From Bifidobacteriaceae bacterium (GTDB taxonomy: Bacteria > Actinomycetota > Actinomycetes > Actinomycetales > WQXJ01): a stretch of 64,000 bases of DNA. Made by a program: the position numbers and the translations under genes. Position 1 is the stretch's first letter. Each line of letters begins with the position of its first letter. The notes under the pieces are model-generated. The model saw nothing but the letters and a program-made list of their open reading frames with translations. It did not search any database and had not been told where the DNA came from. Positions 8,787 to 17,391 of this stretch are shown one piece after another. The stretch spans positions 1 through 64,000 of the forward strand of contig JAISXH010000047.1 of assembly GCA_031270825.1 (NCBI GenBank), read 5' to 3'.

Positions 8787-10100
8787 TCAGGAGATGTAGT
8801 TCATCGGATTGACCACGCCGGTGGCCGATCCGACTCCGATCTCGAAGTGGAGGTGACAGCCGGTCGAGGCCCCGGTGGTTCCAACCAGGCCGATGTGCTG
8901 CCCCTTGGTGACCTGCTGGCCGACCGAGACCAAGATGCCGCCGCTCTGCTGGTGGTTGTAAGTCGAGAACATCAAACGCCCGTTCACCGCGCCGTGGCTG
9001 ACCACGGTCCGGTAGCCGTAGCCGCCGGAATAGCCGGTGTAGACCACGGTGCCCGCCGCCGAGGCGAAGATCGAAGCGCCGCAGCCGGCGCTCAGGTCCA
9101 CCCCGTCATGGTGGCGACGGGTATGGGAGATGGGATGGATCCGCCAGCCGAACGGCGAGGCCACTGACAGCGAAGTCAGCGGACGCCCGAAGAAACCGGG
9201 CGTGCTCGGCGGCGGCACCGACCCGCCGCCGCCGGACGGCGCCAGCCCGGCCTTCCTGACCTCCTCGGCCAAGATGCGGTCCAGTTCCTCTTGCGCGGCC
9301 TTGTCCTGGGCCTCTATCTCGGCCTGCTTGGCTTCTGCCTGCGCCTTCTGGGTCTCTAAGTCCGCCGCTAACTGCTCCAGAGAGGCCTGCAGCGTCTCCA
9401 GCGCCTGGCGAGCCTCTTCGGCCGCCGCCTTGGCTGTTTCCGCCTTGGCCAAAGCCTCCTCGGCCTTGACTTTCAAATCGGCGATCTCGGCTGTGACGGT
9501 CTCAAGGCGGGCTTTGCGGTTCTTATTGACCGCCGCCGATTGCTGAGACTTGGAGATGATCGCCTCGCGCGAACGGGCCGCGGTGCCGGCGGCCATCAGG
9601 TCCTTGGCGGCATCGTCGATCGAGGACGCGCCCAACAGCACCATCAAGTCGGAACTGGCGGCGGCGTTGCCCATCATGGCGTCGCGGGCCAACGCTCCCA
9701 GCGACTGGCGGGACTCCTCAATCAAGGCGACGTCATCGTCCAACTGAGCCGCGACCTCGTCGCGCTGCTCCTCGGCCCGCGCCAACGCTTCGACGGTCTC
9801 CTCGTGTTCTTGGCGGGCGGCGGCGTATTCGGCCTGGGCCACTTCCTCGGCGGCCTGGGCCAGCGGCAGTTCCTGGTTGGCGGCCTCGAGCGCCAGATAG
9901 GCGTCCTGCAACTCCCGCGACGTGCCCTCGAGTTCTACCTTCAGCTGCTCCAACTGCTTTTGGTTCTGAGCCCGCTCGCGCTCCAGATCATCGCGGTCAC
10001 GCGCAGCCAAGACCGGACCGGTGGCGACCCCCAAAACCAGAGCCGCCACCGCCAGGGCAGCGGTCGCCAAGCTGGCCCAACGCGATCCAAACCGCCTCAA
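8787..10100 (-). CDS. Secreted M23 murein hydrolase with coiled coil (EnvC-like)
   Basis: Predicted secreted or surface peptidoglycan endopeptidase, 437 residues. A signal peptide (hydrophobic LATAALAVAALVLGVATGPVLAA, about residues 11-33) is followed by a long alpha-helical coiled coil (roughly 35-290, Glu/Ala/Gln-rich heptads) and a C-terminal M23/LytM domain. All zinc ligands are visible: H331 and D335 in HHDGVD, and H418 in GCHLHFE, with TYNH also present, so the enzyme looks catalytically competent. It lies just downstream of ftsX on the same strand. In this arrangement FtsEX is known or thought to control the coiled-coil hydrolase from across the membrane to split septal wall. Confidence 0.92.
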   Translation of the reverse strand: MRRFGSRWASLATAALAVAALVLGVATGPVLAARDRDDLERERAQNQKQLEQLKVELEGTSRELQDAYLALEAANQELPLAQAAEEVAQAEYAAARQEHEETVEALARAEEQRDEVAAQLDDDVALIEESRQSLGALARDAMMGNAAASSDLMVLLGASSIDDAAKDLMAAGTAARSREAIISKSQQSAAVNKNRKARLETVTAEIADLKVKAEEALAKAETAKAAAEEARQALETLQASLEQLAADLETQKAQAEAKQAEIEAQDKAAQEELDRILAEEVRKAGLAPSGGGGSVPPPSTPGFFGRPLTSLSVASPFGWRIHPISHTRRHHDGVDLSAGCGASIFASAAGTVVYTGYSGGYGYRTVVSHGAVNGRLMFSTYNHQQSGGILVSVGQQVTKGQHIGLVGTTGASTGCHLHFEIGVGSATGVVNPMNYIS

Positions 10101-10192
10101 GTCCCCGTTTTCCTTTCCTTCATCACACTTGCCAACCCGCCGCCGAGCGTCTAGCCCCGCGCCTCACCCGGCCAGGTCGTCCCCGAGCGGCC

Positions 10193-10212
10193 CCAGGCCT
10201 GTGGGGGCCTGG
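10193..10212 (-). terminator. Short hairpin downstream of ftsX
   Basis: A 7-bp stem (CCAGGCC at 10193-10199 with GGCCTGG at 10206-10212) lies about 140 bases after the ftsX stop and about 95 bases before the M23 gene start. No U-run follows. It could end the ftsEX message or only mark processing. The 250-base gap otherwise shows nothing recognisable. Confidence 0.35.
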
Positions 10213-10348
10213 TGGCCCTGTATCACGATAGCGGCGAAGCCGGCCTGGCGCTGTCTCGACACTCGGATCACACCTCACACGAGAACCGCACAAGCCCCTT
10301 TAGCCACACCGACATCACGCCCATTCTGGTCAGACCGGCCCGGCAGAG

Positions 10349-11269
10349 CTACACCCTGGTGAAGCGGCGCAAAGTCAGCGCCGAGCTGACACCGGCCAAA
10401 ACCACCGCCGCGACCACCAGCCATGGCGCCACCATGATGGCGTCAGCCGGGTTGACGGAGCCCATGACCGCCGCGAAGTTGCGCTCCACCCAATCGGCCA
10501 GCCAGAACTCGGCCATCCCCCACAGCGCCCCGACCGCCAGGACCGAGCCGAGCAATGCCGCCACCGCGCCTTCCAACATGAACGGCAGCTGGATGAACAG
10601 GTTCGAGGCGCCCACCAGGCGCATGATTCCGGTCTCCCGCTGACGCGACAGCGCCGAGAGCCGAATGGTCGTTGTGATCAGCAGAATCGCGGCCAGACCC
10701 AATACCGCCGCCACCCCCAGGGCGGCCAGCCGCACCTTCGAGAGCAGGTCGAAGAGGCGGTCGAACAGGTCCGATTGATCGATCGCCTGGAGGACGCCCG
10801 GCATAGATCCGACCGCGTCGGTGACGACTTCGAACTTGGTCGGATCGGTCAAACGGACGTGGATCACCGGACCGAACATCTCCAAGGAGACCTCGCTGGT
10901 CAGATAGCTGCCGCCGAAGCGCTCTTGGTATTCCTCGAACACCGATTGGGCGGACTGGTCAAACGTCTGCTCGACATACGGCGCCAGCTCAGCCGACTCG
11001 AGGCGGTCTTTGACCGCCTGCAGCTGATCTTCGCTGACGGCCCCGGAGGCGCAGTTGCCCTGGTCGATCGCGTCCTTCGGGCAGAGATAGATCGACACCT
11101 CGACCTTGTCATACCAGTCGCCCTTGATTCGATCGACCTGAAGCTGCAGCATCAGGGCCGCGCCGACGGCGCTCAGCGACACGAATGTGACCAGGATGAC
11201 CGCGGAGATCATGGACAGGTTGCGGCGGAAGCCGTGGCCGATCTCAGCCAGGACGAAACGCAGGCGCAT
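10349..11269 (-). CDS. ftsX: Cell division protein FtsX
   Basis: Integral membrane partner of the FtsE ATPase, 306 residues, in the FtsX/MacB-type permease family. There is one N-terminal span (SMISAVILVTFVSLSAVGAALML), a large extracytoplasmic domain (about residues 45-175) containing a two-cysteine segment (IYLCPKDAIDQGNC), then three spans in the C-terminal half. FtsEX does not transport; it couples ATP hydrolysis to activation of an extracellular peptidoglycan hydrolase, here plausibly the M23 protein encoded next. The start ATG 11269 shares one base with the ftsE stop (TGATG), so the two genes are translationally coupled. Confidence 0.96.
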   Translation of the reverse strand: MRLRFVLAEIGHGFRRNLSMISAVILVTFVSLSAVGAALMLQLQVDRIKGDWYDKVEVSIYLCPKDAIDQGNCASGAVSEDQLQAVKDRLESAELAPYVEQTFDQSAQSVFEEYQERFGGSYLTSEVSLEMFGPVIHVRLTDPTKFEVVTDAVGSMPGVLQAIDQSDLFDRLFDLLSKVRLAALGVAAVLGLAAILLITTTIRLSALSRQRETGIMRLVGASNLFIQLPFMLEGAVAALLGSVLAVGALWGMAEFWLADWVERNFAAVMGSVNPADAIMVAPWLVVAAVVLAGVSSALTLRRFTRV

Positions 11270-11958
11270 CAGGCCTCCCCCCCGTAGTAACCAGAAGCCT
11301 CGTCACGGATGATGCGGCCCTCCGCCAATTCGACCACCCGCTGGCGGGCCTGGTCCACCAATCCGACATCGTGCGTGGCCATCACCACGGTGGTGCCGGT
11401 CTGGTTGACCCGTTCGAGCACGGCCATGATTCCTTCGGAAGTGCGCGGGTCCAGGTTCCCGGTCGGCTCGTCGGCCAAGAGGATCTGGGGGCGGTTGACC
11501 ACCGCCCGGGCTATCGCCACCCGCTGCTGCTCCCCACCGGACAGTTCATGCGGCCGGCGCCTTTCCTTGCCCGCCAGCCCCACCAGGTCCAAGACGTCCG
11601 GCACCGTTCGCATGATGGCGTGTCGCGGCCGACCGATCACCTGCATGGCGAAGGCCACGTTCTGGAAAACCGTCTTACGTTCCAGCAAGCGGAAGTCCTG
11701 GAAAACCGACCCGATCTGGCGGCGGAAACGCGGAATCCGCCGCTGCGGCATCTTGGCGATGTCCTGGCCCAGGACGAAACCCCGCCCGGAGGTGATGTGC
11801 TCTTCTCGCAGCACTAGCGACAGCAGCGTCGACTTGCCGGAGCCGGACGCTCCGACCAAGAAGCAGAACTGGCCCCGCGGAATCTCCAGGCTGACGCTGT
11901 CAAGCGCCGGCCGGGCCCCGCGGGCGTAGATCTTGGTTACGTTCTCAAAGGTGATCAA
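11269..11958 (-). CDS. ftsE: Cell division ATP-binding protein FtsE
   Basis: Cytosolic ABC ATPase of 229 residues, full length for FtsE. Walker A is [14 protein letters not shown], the signature is [14 protein letters not shown], Walker B is [12 protein letters not shown], and the switch His follows in [11 protein letters not shown]. Together with FtsX it forms the septal FtsEX complex. In many actinobacteria prfB sits upstream; here the neighbour is instead the divergently read bL37 gene, suggesting a local rearrangement. Confidence 0.97.
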   Translation of the reverse strand: MITFENVTKIYARGARPALDSVSLEIPRGQFCFLVGASGSGKSTLLSLVLREEHITSGRGFVLGQDIAKMPQRRIPRFRRQIGSVFQDFRLLERKTVFQNVAFAMQVIGRPRHAIMRTVPDVLDLVGLAGKERRRPHELSGGEQQRVAIARAVVNRPQILLADEPTGNLDPRTSEGIMAVLERVNQTGTTVVMATHDVGLVDQARQRVVELAEGRIIRDEASGYYGGEA

Positions 11959-12096
11959 TTGGCACTCGGTTGGCTCTCATGGGGAATTATGGTCACGGGC
12001 CAGGCCAGGATAACCGCCGCCGGCATCCGAGCCGCGCCTGACACGCCGAGGCCGACTGGGCGCGGGCGGGATAGACTGTCCGGCGGTAAAGCACCC

Positions 12097-12115
12097 GGCC
12101 ACCCTTGAGGTGGCC
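12097..12115 (+). promoter_or_regulatory. Hairpin in the leader of the bL37 gene
   Basis: A perfect 7-bp stem (GGCCACC / GGTGGCC) with a 5-base loop lies 20 bases before the bL37 start and just upstream of its strong ribosome binding site. Ribosomal protein leaders often carry autoregulatory structures, but no specific family is recognised here. A possible -10 (TAGACT, about 12072) lies upstream without a good -35. Confidence 0.35.
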
Positions 12116-12135
12116 ACAGCGATGGAGGAGAGATC

Positions 12136-12210
12136 ATGTCGAAACGCGCCCGCAAGCGCCGCACCCGTAAGAAGTCCGCCGCCAATCACGGCCACCGGCC
12201 CAACGCCTGA
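12136..12210 (+). CDS. Ribosomal protein bL37 (24 residues)
   Basis: A 24-residue, extremely basic peptide (MSKRARKRRTRKK, then SAANHGHRPNA). It matches the actinobacterial large-subunit protein bL37 described from mycobacterial ribosome structures, where a similar 24-residue peptide with the same ANHGxRPN ending was found; that identification rests on recall of the family. A strong ribosome binding site, GGAGGAG at 12124-12130, sits at ideal spacing. It is the only plus-strand gene between ftsE and the sigR locus and converges with rsrA across a 21-base gap. Confidence 0.88.
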   Translation: MSKRARKRRTRKKSAANHGHRPNA

Positions 12211-12231
12211 GCCGGAAGCGTCCTGGGGAAG

Positions 12232-12498
12232 TCAGGCGCCTTCGGGGAAAGCTCGGCGCAGCTCGACCAGGCGGGCGGCGACCTTGGACCGCAAACTAAG
12301 GGGGGCAACGTCCCGGCAGGCCCGGCGGACGACGCTCTTCAATTTGGTCCGAACCTCGTGTTCGTGGGCGCAGTTGTCGCACCCATCGAGATGGTCCCGC
12401 ATCGCATCCAGTTCCAAGACGGATAACTCCTCGTCAATGAACTGATGCAGGCGCGGCAATGCATCCTCGCACGCGAACCGCTTGAACAACGTCTCCAT
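12232..12498 (-). CDS. Zinc-binding anti-sigma factor, RsrA/RshA type
   Basis: Cytosolic redox-sensing anti-sigma factor of 88 residues in the ZAS family. The hallmark H-x3-C-x2-C is present as H36, C40 and C43 (HLDGCDNC), with a further N-terminal Cys at residue 10 in the position used for disulfide formation in RsrA. In the known family, oxidation forms a disulfide, zinc is lost and the sigma factor is released to transcribe thioredoxin and thiol-stress genes. The start lies 6 bases after the sigma gene stop on the same strand, the classical sigR-rsrA arrangement. Confidence 0.93.
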   Translation of the reverse strand: METLFKRFACEDALPRLHQFIDEELSVLELDAMRDHLDGCDNCAHEHEVRTKLKSVVRRACRDVAPLSLRSKVAARLVELRRAFPEGA

Positions 12499-12504
12499 GA
12501 TCCC

Positions 12505-13218
12505 TCACCCCCCGCTCTCCCCGTCACAACCAGCTTCAAATCCCTGATCGGCCAAAGCCGCGCGCAACTGCGCCCGGCCCCGATGCAGCCGGGACATGAC
12601 CGTGCCGATCGGCGTGTCCATGATCTCGGCCACCTCCTTGTAAGAATACCCTTCGACGTCCGCATAGTAGACCGCCATGCGGTAGTCCTCGCGCAGGTTG
12701 GCCAAAGCCGCCTTGATTCGCGAGTCCGGCAAGCGGTCCAAGACCTCCAGTTCGGCGGACTTGAGGCCCACCGACTCGTGCTCGGAGGCCCGCATGATTT
12801 GCCAGTCTTCGATGTCGTCGGTGTTGGCCTGCTGGGGCGAGCGGCTCTTCTTGCGGTAGTCGTTGATGTACGAATTGGTCAGAATGCGGTGCAGCCAGGC
12901 CTTCAGATTGGTGCCCGGCCGGTACTGATGGAAGGACGCGAAGGCTTTCGCATAGGTCTCTTGAACCAAGTCCTCGGCATCGGTCGGATTGCGGGTGAGG
13001 CGCAAGGCGGCGGCATACAACTGGTCGATGTACTCCATCGCGTCACGTTCAAAACGCTGCGATCGTTCGGAGGCGGTTTCGGTGGGGCGCGGGTCCTCCA
13101 CCACCTGATCGGTTGTCACAATGATTGAGCCTACCGTCGCCACAGGCACTTGTGGTGCGGACCGCGGGCTGAGCGGTCGAGTGTGGACGGTGGCATTGGC
13201 TTCGAGGGTCAACTCCAT
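12505..13218 (-). CDS. Thiol/heat stress ECF sigma factor, SigR/SigH type
   Basis: RNA polymerase sigma factor of 237 residues from ATG 13218, ECF class. Region 2 is visible ([33 protein letters not shown]) and region 4 as [36 protein letters not shown]; the linker contains the SigH/SigR-like [10 protein letters not shown]. With the adjacent RsrA-type gene it forms the disulfide-stress regulon switch. An alternative start, GTG 13119, would give 204 residues. A SigR-type promoter (GGAAG-N18-GTT) ends about 10 bases before ATG 13218, so the longer form could be made from an auto-regulated, nearly leaderless transcript. Extension further upstream would cross the divergent DoxX-like gene and is rejected. 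Confidence 0.93.
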   Translation of the reverse strand: MELTLEANATVHTRPLSPRSAPQVPVATVGSIIVTTDQVVEDPRPTETASERSQRFERDAMEYIDQLYAAALRLTRNPTDAEDLVQETYAKAFASFHQYRPGTNLKAWLHRILTNSYINDYRKKSRSPQQANTDDIEDWQIMRASEHESVGLKSAELEVLDRLPDSRIKAALANLREDYRMAVYYADVEGYSYKEVAEIMDTPIGTVMSRLHRGRAQLRAALADQGFEAGCDGESGG

Positions 13219-13227
13219 GTGAATTGG

Positions 13228-13253
13228 AACACCGAAGCGGCCTGAGTTCTTCC
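13228..13253 (-). promoter_or_regulatory. SigR/SigH-type autoregulatory promoter of the sigma gene
   Basis: On the minus strand GGAAG (13253-13249) is followed by exactly 18 bases and GTT (13230-13228). This matches the actinobacterial SigR/SigH consensus GGAAT-N18/19-GTT with one mismatch in the -35. It points into the sigma gene, with the expected start of transcription close to ATG 13218. The same 60-base gap also serves the divergent DoxX-like gene. Confidence 0.68.
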
Positions 13254-13276
13254 CGAAACGTGGTAGACACTTAAAT

Positions 13277-13738
13277 ATGAGCCTAATCCGCGTGAAAGCC
13301 CGCGCCTTCATCGGCGCCGCCATCATTGCCGACGGAGTCGGCGTTCTGCGTGATCCCGAGCCACACCGCGAGGTCGCCGAGGCAGCCGTCAAGAAGCTCG
13401 CCGAAGCCAGCGGCCAGAGCATTTCCGCTGCCACGGCCGTGCGTGCCAGCGCCATCGGCCAGGTCGCCGGGGGCGGGCTGATCGCCACCTCGGTGGCGCC
13501 CAGACTGGGCGCCCTGGCGTCCTTGGCGGCGACCCTGCCAGCCACGTTGCTGGGCTATCGGTTCTGGGAGGTCAAGGAGGACGCCGCCCTTCGGGCCCGC
13601 CTGCGAGCCGGTTTCTTCTTCCATCTGCTGGTGGTCGGCGCCGACCTGTTGATCCTGGCCGGCCCGACCGGGCGAAGCAAACGCCGCGCCGCCAAACTGG
13701 CCGCCAAAGTCGGGCCCAAGGCGGCCCGGCGCGCGTGA
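13277..13738 (+). CDS. DoxX-like membrane protein
   Basis: Membrane protein of 153 residues resembling the DoxX family. It shows an N-terminal [14 protein letters not shown] segment, a middle pair of hydrophobic helices ([21 protein letters not shown]), a further span ([17 protein letters not shown]) and a very basic C-terminal tail ([22 protein letters not shown]). DoxX-like proteins are linked to thiol and redox homeostasis in mycobacteria, which would suit its position divergent from the SigR/RsrA pair. The stop overlaps the aroA start (GTGA), so it is coupled to aroA-rsgA. A TAGACA at 13264-13269 suggests a very short leader. Confidence 0.75.
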   Translation: MSLIRVKARAFIGAAIIADGVGVLRDPEPHREVAEAAVKKLAEASGQSISAATAVRASAIGQVAGGGLIATSVAPRLGALASLAATLPATLLGYRFWEVKEDAALRARLRAGFFFHLLVVGADLLILAGPTGRSKRRAAKLAAKVGPKAARRA

Positions 13739-15114
13739 GCCCACCCCAACCGTGGCCGGCGCCGCCGGCCCTGGGGCCATTGGACGCCAAGGTCCGTTTG
13801 CCCGGCTCGAAGTCGTTGACAGCCCGTTATCTGGTGCTGTCCGCACTGGCGGACGGTCCCAGCCATTTGCATGGCGCCTTGGCCGCCCGCGACAGCCGCC
13901 TGATGGAGCAGGGCCTGATCGCCTTGGGCGGGCCGGGCGGCGCCATCGACGTCGGGCTGGCTGGCACGGTGATGCGTTTTCTGGCGCCGGTCGCGGCCTT
14001 GGCCGAAGGCGGCTTCACCTTCGACGGAGATCCGGCGGCTGCTCGGCGCCCCATTAGACCGTTGCTCCGAGCACTGGCTGATCTTGGCGTCGAAGTGGGC
14101 TGGCCGCCCGAAGGAAGCTCGCTGCCGTTCGTCATCAACGGGCGCGGGGGCCTGGCGGGCGGGTCGGTTCGCTTGGACGCGGGCGCGTCCAGTCAATTCC
14201 TGTCCGCATTGCTGCTGGCGGCGCCGCGCTTCGAGGAGGGGCTGACGGTCGAGTTGGACCCGCCCGCCCTGCCCAGCCGACCGCATGTCGACATGACGAT
14301 ACGAGCTTTGAGGCAATTCGGCGCCAGCCCGGAGCAGATCGGCGAATGGTCGTGGCGAGTCCCGCCCGGCGGGCTGACCGGCCAGGACCTGGCGGTTGAA
14401 CCGGACTTGTCCAACGCCGGCCCCTTCCTTGGCGCCGCTCTGGTCGCCGGCGGCGTGGTGCGGGTGGAAGACTGGCCCTCCAGGACCGATCAAGCCGGCG
14501 ACAGATTGAGGGATTACTTGGAGGCTTTCGGCGCCACCGTGGCCTGGGCGCCCGGAACCAGCGCCGCGGCGTCCCCCGGCGGGTCGCCGGCCGCGGCCCC
14601 GACCTCCCAGGGCGACAGCGCCTGGTCGCCTGCGGCCGGCGCCATGGCGGCCCTCAGGCAGTCGCAGGCCACGGCCCCGACGCCCCAGGGCGACAGCGCT
14701 TGGGGAGAGCTCAGCGTCAACGGACCGGCCGGACAGCTCAGAGGGGTCGACCTCGATCTGACGCCGGCGGGGGAATTGGCGCCCACCCTGGCGGCGCTGG
14801 CGGCGCTGGCCTCGAGCGAGAGCCGGCTGGTCGGCATCGGACACCTGCGCGGGCATGAGACCAACCGACTGGCGGCGCTGGCCCGGGAAATCAACCGGCT
14901 GGGCGGCGACGCGCGCGAACTCGAAGACGGCCTGGCGATCCGGCCGCGCCCCCTGCACGGCGGGCTTGTGCGAACCTACGGGGACCACCGGATGGCCACC
15001 TTCGCGGCCCTGATCGGCTTGGCCGTACCCGGGGTCGAGGTCGAAGACATCGCCGCGACAGACAAGACCCTGCCCGGTTTCGAGCGCCTCTGGCAAGCCA
15101 TGGTGGCGGCGTGA
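13735..15114 (+). CDS. aroA: 3-phosphoshikimate 1-carboxyvinyltransferase (EPSP synthase)
   Basis: Cytosolic shikimate-pathway enzyme joining shikimate-3-phosphate and phosphoenolpyruvate. It has 459 residues against a usual 420-440. Substrate motifs are visible: LPGSKSLTARYLVLSALA near residue 22, LAGTVMRFLAPVAAL, GASSQFLSALLLAAP and, at the C-terminus, LRGHETNRLAAL and TYGDHRMATFAALIGLAVPGVEVED. At about residues 275-322 an Ala/Pro-rich insertion contains the duplicated phrase PTSQGDSAW / PTPQGDSAW, probably an exposed loop. The GTG start overlaps the DoxX-like stop, and the aroA stop overlaps the rsgA start (GTGA), so three genes are coupled. Confidence 0.94.
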   Translation: MSPPQPWPAPPALGPLDAKVRLPGSKSLTARYLVLSALADGPSHLHGALAARDSRLMEQGLIALGGPGGAIDVGLAGTVMRFLAPVAALAEGGFTFDGDPAAARRPIRPLLRALADLGVEVGWPPEGSSLPFVINGRGGLAGGSVRLDAGASSQFLSALLLAAPRFEEGLTVELDPPALPSRPHVDMTIRALRQFGASPEQIGEWSWRVPPGGLTGQDLAVEPDLSNAGPFLGAALVAGGVVRVEDWPSRTDQAGDRLRDYLEAFGATVAWAPGTSAAASPGGSPAAAPTSQGDSAWSPAAGAMAALRQSQATAPTPQGDSAWGELSVNGPAGQLRGVDLDLTPAGELAPTLAALAALASSESRLVGIGHLRGHETNRLAALAREINRLGGDARELEDGLAIRPRPLHGGLVRTYGDHRMATFAALIGLAVPGVEVEDIAATDKTLPGFERLWQAMVAA

Positions 15115-16184
15115 CCAGCGCCTGGGATCACCTCACCGACGATGACGTGCCGGGCCGACGTCGAACCTCCAGGCCGCGCACAAAGCAGCGGCCAGCCCAC
15201 GCCGACGCCGTGCCGGCCATGGTCACAGCCGTCGACCGGGGACGCTATCTGACTCGTTTGGAGGGCTCCGCCGACTGCTATGTCGCCGCGGTCAAAGCCC
15301 GCGAACTGGGGCATCGCGGAGTAGTCGTGGGCGACCAGGCCTACCTGACCGGGGACCTGTCCGGGCGCAAGGACACCTTGGCACGGATTGTGCGGGTGGG
15401 TCCCAGGCGGACCGAGTTGCGCCGGGCCACCGACGAGGGCCGGGGCCGCGAGCGGGTCATCGTGGCCAACGCCGACCAGATGGTGATCGTGGCGGCGCTG
15501 GCCAACCCGACACCGCGAATCGGCATGATCGACCGCCAATTGGTGGCGGCCTATGACGCCGGGCTCGGGGCGATTCTCTGTTTGACCAAAGCCGATCTGG
15601 CCTCGGACCGCCAGTTGCGGGCGCTGTACCAGCCCCTGGGCGTTGAGATAGTCACCACCAGGCGACCCGGGCTCCCCCGCCAGGACGCCGGCGGGCAGGA
15701 CGGTCAGGACGGTCGGGACGGGCCGGGTGTGCTGGACCGACCGGACCGGCTCGAAGGGCCGCAACAGGTCCGGGAACTGCTGGAGGGCCATGTGTCGGTG
15801 CTGGTGGGCCACTCCGGGGTGGGCAAATCGACCCTGATCAACGCGCTGGTCCCAGGCGCCGGGCGGGCCACCGGCGAAGTCAATCTGGTCACCGGCAAGG
15901 GAAGGCACACCTCCAGTTCGGCCCTGGCCCTCGAACTGCCGGGCGGGGGCTGGGCCATCGACACGCCCGGAGTGCGCTCCTTCGGACTCGGCCACGTCCG
16001 GCCCGAGCGCGTGCTGGCGGCCTTCCCCGATCTGGCGGCGGCCGCGGCCGACTGCCCCAGGGGATGCCAGCACGGCCCGGACCAAGCGGAATGCGCCCTG
16101 GCAGAATGGGCGTTAGGCTCATCAGACCGCCAGACGCGACTGAACTCGTATCTGCGTATCGTTGCTAGTGGCGAGGGAAACTAG
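15111..16184 (+). CDS. rsgA: Ribosome small subunit-dependent GTPase RsgA
   Basis: Circularly permuted GTPase of 357 residues that checks late 30S maturation. An N-terminal OB-fold domain (about residues 35-130) precedes the G domain: G4 LTKAD at about 160, G1 GHSGVGKSTLIN at about 232, G2-like GKGRHTSS and G3 DTPGVRSFGL. The permuted order G4-G1-G3 is diagnostic. A C-terminal zinc knuckle (CPRGCQHGPDQAEC) follows. A 15-residue Gly/Asp/Gln-rich stretch (GGQDGQDGRDGPGVL) interrupts the G domain between G4 and G1. The GTG start overlaps aroA; the pairing aroA-rsgA is typical for actinobacteria. Confidence 0.96.
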   Translation: MTSAWDHLTDDDVPGRRRTSRPRTKQRPAHADAVPAMVTAVDRGRYLTRLEGSADCYVAAVKARELGHRGVVVGDQAYLTGDLSGRKDTLARIVRVGPRRTELRRATDEGRGRERVIVANADQMVIVAALANPTPRIGMIDRQLVAAYDAGLGAILCLTKADLASDRQLRALYQPLGVEIVTTRRPGLPRQDAGGQDGQDGRDGPGVLDRPDRLEGPQQVRELLEGHVSVLVGHSGVGKSTLINALVPGAGRATGEVNLVTGKGRHTSSSALALELPGGGWAIDTPGVRSFGLGHVRPERVLAAFPDLAAAAADCPRGCQHGPDQAECALAEWALGSSDRQTRLNSYLRIVASGEGN

Positions 16185-16213
16185 CGAGATTTTTCACCCG
16201 AGAGGATTGAACG

Positions 16214-17131
16214 TTGGCCAAACCAAGGCTGAAGCAACCAGAAGACAAGTCGCGCCGGGCGTTCTTGGAGCAACTCGCTGAGGCCCAAGCCGCGCCGGTC
16301 GAGCCCGACACCTACCTGGGCGACTTGCGCTTAGCTCTGACCCTGGCCGACCAGGCCGATGAGGTCACCCTGTCCCGCTTCGGGGCCAAGGACCTCGATG
16401 TGGATCAGAAAGAAGACGAGACTCCGGTCACCGACGCGGACCTGAAAGCGGAGCAATTGCTGCGCGACCAGTTGGCGCGCACGCGCCCGGATGACCTGGT
16501 CCTCGGCGAGGAGTTCGGCGGCTCGAAGACCTCGAAGCTCCTGAAGATCCAGGAAGCGCGCAGCCGGGCCTGGGTGGTGGACCCGATCGACGGGACCGCC
16601 AACTACGTTCGGGGCGTGCCGGTCTGGGCCACCCTGATCGGGTTGGTCGCCGATGGCCGGCCGGCTGTCGGCGTGGTCTCCGCCCCCGCCCTCGGCTTGC
16701 GCTGGTTCGCCGCCGCCGGCAACGGCGCCTGGAAGGGCGCCGGGATCGACTCGGCCAAACCTTTGCGGGTCTCCAAGACCAAGAAACTGGGCGAGGCCTT
16801 CTTGTCCTATTCTTCGCCGGCGAACTGGGAGGACCAGGGCCGGCTGGCCGGGTTCATCCGTCTGATCGGCGATGTCGGGCGCAGCCGCGCCTTCGGCGAC
16901 TTCTGGTCCTACGTGCTGGTGGCCGAAGGTTGCGTCGACATCGCCACCGAGCCAGAGTTGGCCCCGCACGACATGATCGCGCTGGCCCCGATTGTGACCG
17001 AAGCCGGCGGCGCCTTCACCGACACCCGCGGCAAGGTGGTCGGCCCATTTGGCTCGGACGCCTTGGCGACCAACGGGCGCCTCCACGCCCGGGTTATCCC
17101 CTATCTCCACTCCAAAGGGCTGAAGAGCTGA
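16214..17131 (+). CDS. hisN: Inositol monophosphatase-fold histidinol-phosphatase
   Basis: Mg-dependent phosphatase of 305 residues in the IMPase family; actinobacterial homologues next to rsgA are HisN, the histidinol-phosphate phosphatase of histidine synthesis. Metal-binding motifs are complete: GEEFGG at about residue 97, WVVDPIDGTANYV at about 118 and PHDMIALAPIVTEAGG near the C-terminus, with AFGDFWSYVLVAEG before it. A TTG start at 16214 is chosen because AGAGGA (16201-16206) is a well-spaced ribosome binding site and the following residues MAKPRLKQPEDKSRRAF look native. The N-terminal 40 residues are longer than in E. coli SuhB. Specificity (histidinol phosphate rather than inositol phosphate) is inferred from context. 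Confidence 0.9.
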   Translation: MAKPRLKQPEDKSRRAFLEQLAEAQAAPVEPDTYLGDLRLALTLADQADEVTLSRFGAKDLDVDQKEDETPVTDADLKAEQLLRDQLARTRPDDLVLGEEFGGSKTSKLLKIQEARSRAWVVDPIDGTANYVRGVPVWATLIGLVADGRPAVGVVSAPALGLRWFAAAGNGAWKGAGIDSAKPLRVSKTKKLGEAFLSYSSPANWEDQGRLAGFIRLIGDVGRSRAFGDFWSYVLVAEGCVDIATEPELAPHDMIALAPIVTEAGGAFTDTRGKVVGPFGSDALATNGRLHARVIPYLHSKGLKS

Positions 17132-17147
17132 ATTGAACGGCCGCGAC

Positions 17148-17391
17148 CGCCCGCAAGCATTCGGCCCTGGTTTGGCTGCTTGAACACTTGCGGATCGCTC
17201 CGGCCCAGACTCTCGCTTGTGGGGACGCCGAAACCGACCTAGATTCCCTCCGATTGTCCGGTTCGGGGGTGGCGCCCGCCAGTGCCGCCCCCGCCGTCAG
17301 AGCCGCCGCCGACGTGGTGATCGGCCCAAACGCGGACGATGCCGTGGCCCACTTTCTCAAGGGGGGCTTCGCTTTGGGCGTCCCCGGCTAG
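17148..17391 (+). pseudogene. C-terminal remnant of a HAD (Cof-type) hydrolase
   Basis: In one plus-strand frame the sequence reads KHSALVWLLEHLRIAPAQ, then TLACGDAETDLDSLRLSG, then AAPAVRAAADVVIGPNADD, ending at TAG 17389-17391. This is the C-terminal signature of Cof-type/HAD-IIB phosphatases (GDxxNDxxML and the VRAAADxV tail), without any N-terminal domain, nucleophile motif or ribosome binding site. The expected Gly-Asp-x-x-Asn-Asp is degraded to GDAETD. The gene has decayed between hisN and secA; its final segment is the founder copy of the 76-bp repeat described separately. Confidence 0.7.

Noticed and set aside
12505-13545. Longer 346-residue form of the SigR-like factor
   Set aside because: The extra N-terminus lies across the divergent DoxX-like gene and the promoter region and has no sigma-factor features.
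13555-15096. 513-codon minus-strand reading frame over aroA
   Set aside because: It is the complement of a clearly identified EPSP synthase; composition is Gln/Gly/Arg-rich without motifs.
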